Origin: Ceratotherium simum simum
Lineage: Eukaryota; Chordata; Mammalia; Perissodactyla; Rhinocerotidae
Direction of reading: 5' to 3'
DNA: 64,000 nucleotides
Assembly (NCBI RefSeq): GCF_000283155.1
Contig: NW_004454160.1
Coordinates: 10,172,087 to 10,236,086, forward strand
Shown piece after piece: positions 59,901 to 64,000 of the stretch; the first letter of the stretch is position 1, and every line of letters starts with the position of its first letter. Made by a program: the position numbers and the translations under genes. The notes beneath the pieces are model-generated. The model had not been told where the DNA came from. It saw only the letters and a list, made by a program, of their open reading frames with translations, and made no database searches.

Positions 59901-61549
59901 ACAAAGTGTATACTCTATACATTAGTGAGAAATCATGTTCCAAGATATAAATGAAAATCAGAAGACACATGTAAGCTCCATGAGGGCAGCAATTTTCATC
60001 TATTTTGTTCATGGGTATATCTCCAGTACCGAGAAATGTGCTGGCATATAGCACCCCAATTTTTGGAATAAATGATCAGAATAACAGCTTTAACTTTCTA
60101 AGGTTTTTTAGGATTTTAAATATAAAAACTTATAAAAGCCCTAATGTTAAGTTTGCATTACAAACATAATATGCATACAGCACTCTAGAAAAGAGGTTCT
60201 CAAAGTGCAATCAGTGAACCCCCAGAGGTCCTAAGACCTTTTTAGGGAATCTGAGGTCAAAACTATTTTCATAATAATAGATGTTATTTGCCTATTTCAC
60301 AGGGTCGACCTTTGCAACAATGTTTAAATGCTGGTGACTTGCACAAATATTCTTTGACACACACTCTCACAGTTCAAAATAAAAGTGTTTCATTTAAGAA
60401 GTTCTAGTATGCGCCATTAGCCAAATGATTTTTGCTTTAAAAGAGCATTCTGATTTCAGGAGGAATTATAGTCATAATTTAACCCACTTGACCAAGTAGT
60501 CAGTTCCTTCTCATATGTTTGCATAGCCTCCTGAACCTTCCCTTCACTGCCCTTATCACATGTGTAATTTATGTCCCCACTAACCTGTTCAGTCTGTGAG
60601 GGCAGGGACCATGTCTGTTTTGGCTCATTGTCGTATTCTCAACACCTAGCACATTGCTGGGAACATACTAAGTAGTCAGTTGTTTCTTCAGTGAAGGAAA
60701 AAAGATAATAATCAGCTATATCACTTTTATTTTTGGAAAATAATAGTAATTCACGATTATTTTCTTTGTAAGAATAGTGATCTTCTAATAAGATTCATCA
60801 TAAAATGAAATGGTATCTGTCCTTCATTGTCTCCAACTTCCATTATAAGATTGAAGACGAGTTCCCGGTCCCCAGCGACTTTTCTCCCACAGGTTTTTTT
60901 TAGTTCCTAACTCAGGTGGAACAGATTTAACTTCATCAATAGAAAATAAGACAGGTAACCAGGGCCGGCCCCGTGGCTTAGCGGTTAAGTCCGCGCTCCA
61001 CTACTGGCAGCCCAGGTTCGGATCCCGGGCGCGTACCGACACACCACTTCTCTGGCCATGCTGAGGCCGCATCCCACATACAGCAACTAGAAGGCTGTGC
61101 AACTATGACATACAACTATCTACTGGGGCTTTGGGGGAAAAAAAAAAAAAAAGGAGGAGGATTGGCAATAGATGTTAACTCAGAGCTGGTCTTCCTCAGC
61201 AAAAAGAGGAGGATTAGCATGGATGTTAGCTCAGGGCTGATCTTCCTCACACACACACACACACACACACAAAAAGACAGGTAACCAGCTTGACCAACTT
61301 TCTAATGGATCAGAATATAGACTGGTAAAGTACAGGAGGCTCCTTCCTTCAAGGAGGAGCTCATGGCTGAGAATTACTAATAGAAAGGTTTGCTTCACTA
61401 ACAGAAATCATTCCTTCCTTCCAGGCTGGTTATATGATTATACCCAGACATACAGCGGCTCCTTCTACTTCTCTGGCATATGCTATCTCCTCTCTTCAGT
61501 TTCCTTTTTCTTTGTGCCATTGGCTGAGAGATGGAAAAACAGAGTCTGA
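38889..61549 (+). CDS. SLC16A4: SLC16A4 (monocarboxylate transporter 5); join of 8 coding exons
   Basis: Exons 38889-38975, 45262-45394, 46113-46256, 46428-46589, 47903-48421, 50720-50931, 52002-52095 and 61425-61549 total 1476 nt, giving 491 aa (human about 487). All introns are GT/AG and all phases close. The product is a 12-helix major facilitator of the SLC16 family, in the plasma membrane; its substrate is poorly established, and lactate transport should not be assumed. Both family signatures are visible: DGGWGW at residues 16-21 at the start of helix 1, and [18 protein letters not shown] from residue 139 around helix 5. The hydrophilic stretch in the long fifth coding exon is the cytoplasmic loop between helices 6 and 7. 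The start fits the family N-terminus (MLKRG...). No frameshift or premature stop was seen. Confidence 0.96.
40655..40815 (+). mobile_element. L2 3'-end fragment
   Basis: CCATGAGGGCAGGGACCACG, TGTCTGTTTGCTCACTGCTG and AGGCACTCAATAAATTCTGT are L2 landmarks. Confidence 0.8.
41970..42212 (+). mobile_element. ERE SINE
   Basis: Head GGCCGGCCCAGTGGGGTACT, GGTTCAAATCC, CATCCCACATACAAAATAGA and two tail modules ending in an A run. No clear target-site duplication. Confidence 0.92.
43197..43380 (-). mobile_element. MIR fragment
   Basis: AGTACTTTGCCAGAATTTTC, TTTGCCCAAGGTCACACCCA and AAGCCAGGATTCAGG are reverse MIR. Confidence 0.75.
44197..44370 (+). mobile_element. ERE SINE, cut by T-run and gap
   Basis: Plus ERE from GGACCAGCCTGGTGGTGTAG to CTAGCTCAGGGCCACTCTTC. 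It ends in T rather than A, so the tail is not its own and the left edge of a second, inverted ERE probably begins there. Confidence 0.85.
44381..44855. other. Assembly gap (475 N)
   Basis: A run of 475 N in the 6.3-kb intron between the first two SLC16A4 coding exons. It is bordered by a plus-oriented ERE on the left, passing into a T run, and by the head of a minus-oriented ERE on the right. Any open reading frame reported across it is an artefact. Confidence 0.99.
44856..44882 (-). mobile_element. ERE SINE head beyond the gap
   Basis: TTAACCACTATGCCACCAGG then CCAGACCC is the reversed tRNA-like head of an ERE. Its body lies in the gap. Confidence 0.8.
44918..45105 (+). mobile_element. MIR fragment
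   Basis: GGTCTGGAGTCAGTCTATCT, TCCTGATCTTTAATACAATA and GTAATGAGGATTAAATGAGA match MIR, ending about 155 bp before coding exon 2 of SLC16A4. Confidence 0.8.
45262..45394 (+). CDS. SLC16A4: SLC16A4 coding exon 2
   Basis: Residues 30-73 plus one base. It begins [20 protein letters not shown] and ends SSLRFSAG across the junction. Acceptor TTTAG ends at 45261 and donor GTACAA starts at 45395. Confidence 0.94.
46113..46256 (+). CDS. SLC16A4: SLC16A4 coding exon 3
   Basis: Residues 74-121 plus one base, helices 2-3 ([20 protein letters not shown]...). Acceptor CCCAAG ends at 46112, donor GTGAGT starts at 46257. Confidence 0.94.
46428..46589 (+). CDS. SLC16A4: SLC16A4 coding exon 4
   Basis: Residues 122-175 plus one base, helices 4-5 with the second SLC16 signature. 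The preceding intron is only 171 nt. Acceptor TTTTTAG ends at 46427 and donor GTGAGT starts at 46590. Confidence 0.94.
47903..48421 (+). CDS. SLC16A4: SLC16A4 coding exon 5 (large loop exon)
   Basis: 519 nt, residues 176-348 plus one base. It holds helix 6, the long serine- and charge-rich cytoplasmic loop, and helices 7-8 ([19 protein letters not shown]). The loop is the least conserved part relative to human as remembered and accounts for the extra residues. Acceptor CCTTTAG ends at 47902, donor GTAAGA starts at 48422. Confidence 0.94.
48792..49032 (+). mobile_element. ERE SINE with 17-bp target-site duplication
   Basis: Head GGGGCCGGCCCAGTGGCATA; tail ends in (AC)n. AAAAAAATCCTAGGTAG at 48775-48791 and 49033-49049 is identical. 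Confidence 0.96.
49047..49305 (+). mobile_element. MIR, nearly full length
   Basis: CAGCATAGTGCAGTAGTTGA, TAGCTGTGTGACCTTGGGCA, AGTTACTTGCCTTCTCTGTG and ATAGTACCTACCCTTATAAA form an almost complete MIR, partly overlapping the ERE duplication. Confidence 0.9.
49383..49449. repeat. Imperfect 36-bp-period tandem duplication
   Basis: Two 31-base AT-rich copies start at 49383 and 49419, both containing TAATTAGAAATTAAATA and differing at two bases. Confidence 0.85.
49450..50719. other. SLC16A4 intron sequence before coding exon 6
   Basis: AT-rich, no repeat family or exon recognised. Confidence 0.4.
50720..50931 (+). CDS. SLC16A4: SLC16A4 coding exon 6
   Basis: 212 nt, residues 349-419, helices 9-10 and a short loop ([19 protein letters not shown]). 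Acceptor TTCCAG ends at 50719, donor GTGAGT starts at 50932; the exon ends in phase 0. Confidence 0.94.
50932..52001. other. SLC16A4 intron between coding exons 6 and 7
   Basis: No recognised repeat. A 61-codon plus open frame at 51214-51399 shows no domain and has no supporting junctions. Confidence 0.4.
52002..52095 (+). CDS. SLC16A4: SLC16A4 coding exon 7
   Basis: 94 nt, residues 420-450 plus one base, [19 protein letters not shown] then [12 protein letters not shown], helix 11. Acceptor CTACAG ends at 52001, donor GTAACT starts at 52096. Confidence 0.94.
54093..54322 (+). mobile_element. ERE SINE with 14-bp target-site duplication
   Basis: Head GGGCCGGCCCTGTGGCGTAG and two tail modules. 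AATACATAATTCAG at 54079-54092 and 54323-54336 is identical. Confidence 0.96.
55902..56199 (-). mobile_element. ERE SINE, long form, with target-site duplication
   Basis: Minus ERE of the same long structure as 33112-33408. TCAACCAACTT at 55891-55901 and 56200-56210 is identical. Confidence 0.96.
58232..58365 (+). mobile_element. hAT-Charlie relic (MER5A-like)
   Basis: GCATAAGAATCAACTGAGTG, GATTAATGTGCATCTCAGGT and GAATCTGATGCAGGTAGTCT resemble MER5-type elements. Confidence 0.55.
59960..60080 (+). mobile_element. L2 3'-end fragment
   Basis: GTAAGCTCCATGAGGGCAGC, GGTATATCTCCAGTACCGAG and TTTGGAATAAATGAT are L2 landmarks. Confidence 0.7.
60190..60410 (+). mobile_element. hAT-Charlie relic
   Basis: GAGGTTCTCAAAGTGCAATC, GACCTTTTTAGGGAATCTGA and GGTCAAAACTATTTTCATAA are characteristic of Charlie-type DNA transposons. 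Confidence 0.8.
60545..60695 (+). mobile_element. L2 3'-end fragment
   Basis: CTGTGAGGGCAGGGACCATG, TCTCAACACCTAGCACATTG and AGTAGTCAGTTGTTT fit L2. Confidence 0.75.
60963..61273 (+). mobile_element. ERE SINE, long form, close to the last SLC16A4 exon
   Basis: Complete plus ERE with A box TGGCTTAGCGG, B box GGTTCGGATCC, an A15 internal run, two tail modules and a terminal (AC)n. AAGACAGGTAACCAG at 60948-60962 and 61274-61288 is identical. It ends 151 bp before the exon 8 acceptor. Confidence 0.97.
61425..61549 (+). CDS. SLC16A4: SLC16A4 coding exon 8 with stop
   Basis: 125 nt, residues 451-491, [20 protein letters not shown] through helix 12, ending ...LAERWKNRV and TGA at 61547-61549. It follows a 9.3-kb intron; acceptor CTTCCAG ends at 61424. 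Confidence 0.94.
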
Positions 61550-62145
61550 CCAGAAAGAAAGAGGACTGCAATCAAGTGAGAGCTTAACAAAAGAAAATCT
61601 AAACTAATAAGTCATTGGAAACAAAAGCTTGGAAGAAAACAGTTTCCTCATTTGTAAAATGAAAAGCTCAACCAGACAGTTTTTAAGTTCTTTTTGCTTT
61701 AGCATTCTGAGGAATGTCTAATTGGTTGTAAGAAAACAATAATGGCAACTTAAATTAAGCTGCTTGTTAGTATTCAATCAAATAGGCTAACATTTTAATC
61801 AGCTGAAGCAGCTACCTTAGGTATTAAATGAAAATCAGAATGTACTGTAACAGTAAATTAACCAAACTCTCAATTGTGCCATGGTCACTAAAATATGTGA
61901 AGATGGAAAATCGTTTTTCTTAATTTAAAGAAGTACTAAATACAGCCATTGGTTGACTAGAACTCTGGAATCTGAGTGAATATTAAAACCTTGTTTAGTG
62001 ACTGGAATGGTACATACCCCCAAAAAAGTTTATCTTTGTGTATTGATTAGAAGTAATCTTTGTTTTCTTTTCATTATTTTGTTTCTTAAATTTTCTATGA
62101 TAAACATATATTGCTATGTAATAAAAAATAAGAATTGCTAAAAAA
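61550..62145 (+). other. SLC16A4: SLC16A4 3' UTR and poly(A) signal
   Basis: AT-rich sequence after the stop reaches AATAAA at 62120-62125 about 570 nt downstream, a plausible single 3' end. The cleavage position is inferred. Confidence 0.55.
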
Positions 62146-62599
62146 AACCCCAAACCTTTATTTCAAGATCACTTGAATTCCTGCCCATCCAAACAATATT
62201 ACTTTTTCACGACATCTAATTATCTAAAATATTCAAGCTAAATATCTAGATGTGTCTTTAGAACTACAAGTTTTATACGAACGTTGAATAAGTGGCTTTT
62301 AATAGGAGATATACTTAAAAGATTTTTCTTATATATGGAATAATTATGTTAACTAATTAATAATGTCACTTAGATTAAGCAATTACATGTGAATAGAGAG
62401 CGCTTCATTAACTGGGTGATTTTAAGAGGAAAAAAAACACCTAACCTAGAGTTGTCTTCAACACCAACCTCCCTAATAATCTTCTTCAGAATGTTCCTTA
62501 AAACTATTATTCCATCCTTCCATTCCTCTCTGCTTTAAAATATCTATTGATTCCCTATAGAGAAAATCCTAAACTGAAAGCCTAGTTTTAGTTCCAGAA
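62146..62599. other. Downstream of SLC16A4, nothing recognised
   Basis: AT-rich unique-looking sequence with no gene or repeat signature. Confidence 0.4.
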
Positions 62600-62900
62600 C
62601 GCTATACCTTTCACTCCCTATGTATGCCTTTGTGTGAGCTTTGCCACCAGCTACAGTCCCAAAGGCTCGCCTTTTCCCACCAAGCAGTCTCATTTATCCT
62701 TCACCATCTGACTCACACTCAAAGGCCACCTCCTCTGCAAAATCTTCCCCAGCATTGTCATTCTCTCGTCTGGAATCCCATCTAACTTTTAACAGAGTAC
62801 TATATGAGCTTACATGGCAATCTTTCCCATCTGTCTGCAAGATCAACAAGATGGATGATGTCTTATTCATCTCTGTATTCCCCAAGGCCCAGCATAACCT
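62600..62900 (+). mobile_element. L2 fragment
   Basis: GGCCACCTCCTCTGCAAAAT, CTTCCCCAGCATTGTCATTC and TTATTCATCTCTGTATTCCC match the L2 3' region. Confidence 0.7.
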
Positions 62901-63275
62901 TTGGAACCAAATTAATCTGGGTTCAAATCTCAGTTATCCTAAAAAAAGCAGTTGGTCCTATTTAAAAGTAGGGTTTACATTTAGATGTAAATGTCTAACA
63001 TTCTTTTTACATTTTAGATGTAAGATAATATGAAAAAAACAGTACCACCACCCCCTCTCACACACAAACAGCAAAAACAGTTAATAAATCCCAGCTCTGC
63101 CACTTGTTACCATGTGACCTCATGAAAGTTACTCAACCTCTCTGAGTTCCAATTTCCTCCTCTGTAAAATGAGGATAATGCCAGCAACCTACCTCACAGA
63201 TATATTGTGAGGATTAAATGAAAATATACTTGTACTAAGCAAAATACCCCTCATACACAATAGCTGCTAATTTCC
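62900..63275 (+). mobile_element. MIR split by a 152-bp insertion
   Basis: MIR text AATCTGGGTTCAAATCTCAG stops at 62933 and resumes at 63090 with CCAGCTCTGCCACTTGTTAC, then GAGTTCCAATTTCCTCCTCT and GTGAGGATTAAATG. Confidence 0.8.
62934..63085. other. Unidentified 152-bp insertion with 9-bp flanking repeats
   Basis: Flanks AAATCTCAG (62925-62933) and AAATCCCAG (63086-63094) look like a target-site duplication with one mismatch. The insert contains two TTTACATTT(T)AGATGTAA copies (62974-62990 and 63006-63023) but no SINE head or poly(A) tail that I recognise. Confidence 0.6.
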
Positions 63276-63884
63276 TTTCTTTTGCTTTCTACGTCAAAAC
63301 AGAAGATAAAAGAAATCAGTGATTTACTAGGAACCACTCCTATCCATCTCTCTTTCCCTTCTGAGCAATAACTGTTCTCAAAGAGCCTTTAACTATCTAG
63401 GGCAACTAGATTCTTTCCTCCTATGAAAGCAAACTGTACAGTTCAAGTAGGACCAAATAAAGAACTTCAAGCTGAATTCTGATTTAGACAGGCTTTATGA
63501 ATCTCATGCAACAGAGAAGTTCTTCATCCTACTCAAGGCTAATAGCCCCTCTAAATCTGAGTAGTGTGGATTAAGCAAGTCTGAATCCTTAGACTACAGA
63601 AAGCTAAAGACTTCTATAACTAATGTAGTCATTGTATTAACAATTAACTTATAATGCTTCTATTCATTGACTACTTTTTTTGGGCAATATTAGAAGATGT
63701 CAACACATTTCTAAGAATCCATAATCTAGAAATACCATCCCCGACATATATAGGGTTTCAAGAAAAGCACAACAGTACACTGACTTTCTCCTTCCCCATC
63801 AAGAGATCCCTACAGCACAGAGGAAACAAATATTAGACTTAGGATATAGAAGCATGTGTGTTTGGAGTGTCAGGGTAATGGATA
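63276..63884. other. Intergenic, nothing recognised
   Basis: No gene or repeat is supported. A 60-codon plus open frame at 63654-63836 is not protein-like. Confidence 0.4.
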
Positions 63885-64000
63885 ACTCTACTTCAACATC
63901 TAATACATATATACTAGTCACTGAGGTAGGCACATTTTATGTTATTTAATCTTCACAACCTTTTAGAAGCAGAAACTATGATGCCCATTTTACAAATGAC
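63885..64000 (-). mobile_element. MIR fragment cut by the window end
   Basis: CACTGAGGTAGGCACATTTT, TTATTTAATCTTCACAACCT and GATGCCCATTTTACAAATGA are reverse MIR and continue beyond the window. Confidence 0.75.

Larger units (their letters stand above)
52096..61424. other. SLC16A4 last intron (9.3 kb)
   Basis: Largest intron. Named repeats are listed separately. The rest is AT-rich with an A14 run at about 53830-53843, a 17-bp direct repeat (TTAATACTAAGGAGTAT at 56336-56352 and 56381-56397), and no alternative exon that I can support. Confidence 0.5.

Noticed and set aside
62146..64000. RBM15 3' end, the expected convergent neighbour beyond SLC16A4
   Set aside because: No RBM15-like coding sequence is visible; by the human spacing it should lie well outside the window.
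1..64000. CRISPR arrays, bacterial operons, phage or plasmid features
   Set aside because: Spliced vertebrate genes, SINEs, L1 and LTRs throughout; no array-like spaced repeats or prokaryotic gene density.

Overview
This is mammalian genomic DNA. The many tRNA-derived SINEs with the ERE signature (GGGGCCGGCCC...TTAAGT head, A box TGGCTTAGCGG, B box GGTTCGGATCC) point to a perissodactyl: an equid most likely, rhinoceros or tapir not excluded. Two spliced protein-coding genes lie on the + strand. LAMTOR5 (HBXIP) is at 22989-27115, four coding exons, 91 aa. SLC16A4 (MCT5) has eight coding exons at 38889-61549, 491 aa, plus a probable 5' non-coding exon ending at 37620. As I recall the human 1p13.3 map, the same two genes sit there head to tail about 10 kb apart, so synteny looks conserved. 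Every coding splice junction was checked for GT/AG and reading phase, and both frames are intact.

Layout. 1-22560: intergenic DNA with no gene I can support. It holds ERE SINEs, an LTR split by a SINE (646-1268), a different LTR-like element (about 4949-5513), a minus-strand L1 with a nested ERE (11430-13040), a MaLR-type LTR (17732-18141), MIR fragments, a MER33-like DNA transposon and an L1 3' end. 22540-23270: CpG-rich LAMTOR5 promoter with a CLEAR-type E-box. 22989-27390: LAMTOR5. 27390-32035: old repeats and an MLT2-like LTR. 32036-37285: two minus-oriented LTRs flanking about 4.6 kb, read as an old degenerate ERV-L-class provirus that ends just before the SLC16A4 5' region. 37290-62145: SLC16A4, with a 475-base assembly gap at 44381-44855 inside an inverted ERE pair. 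62145-64000: L2 and MIR relics.

Function. LAMTOR5 is a roadblock-fold subunit of the lysosomal Ragulator complex, which recruits Rag GTPases and mTORC1. SLC16A4 is a 12-helix MFS transporter of the monocarboxylate family. The sequence shows no sign of functional coupling; they are neighbours.

I found no undescribed gene system. The observations most worth a second look are a 34-bp perfect palindrome in LAMTOR5 intron 1, an in-frame stop that excludes the long human LAMTOR5 N-terminus, the CLEAR box at the promoter, the provirus abutting SLC16A4 with a tRNA-Leu-like primer site and a third LTR copy elsewhere, and a 152-bp unidentified insertion with 9-bp flanking repeats inside a MIR at 62934-63085.
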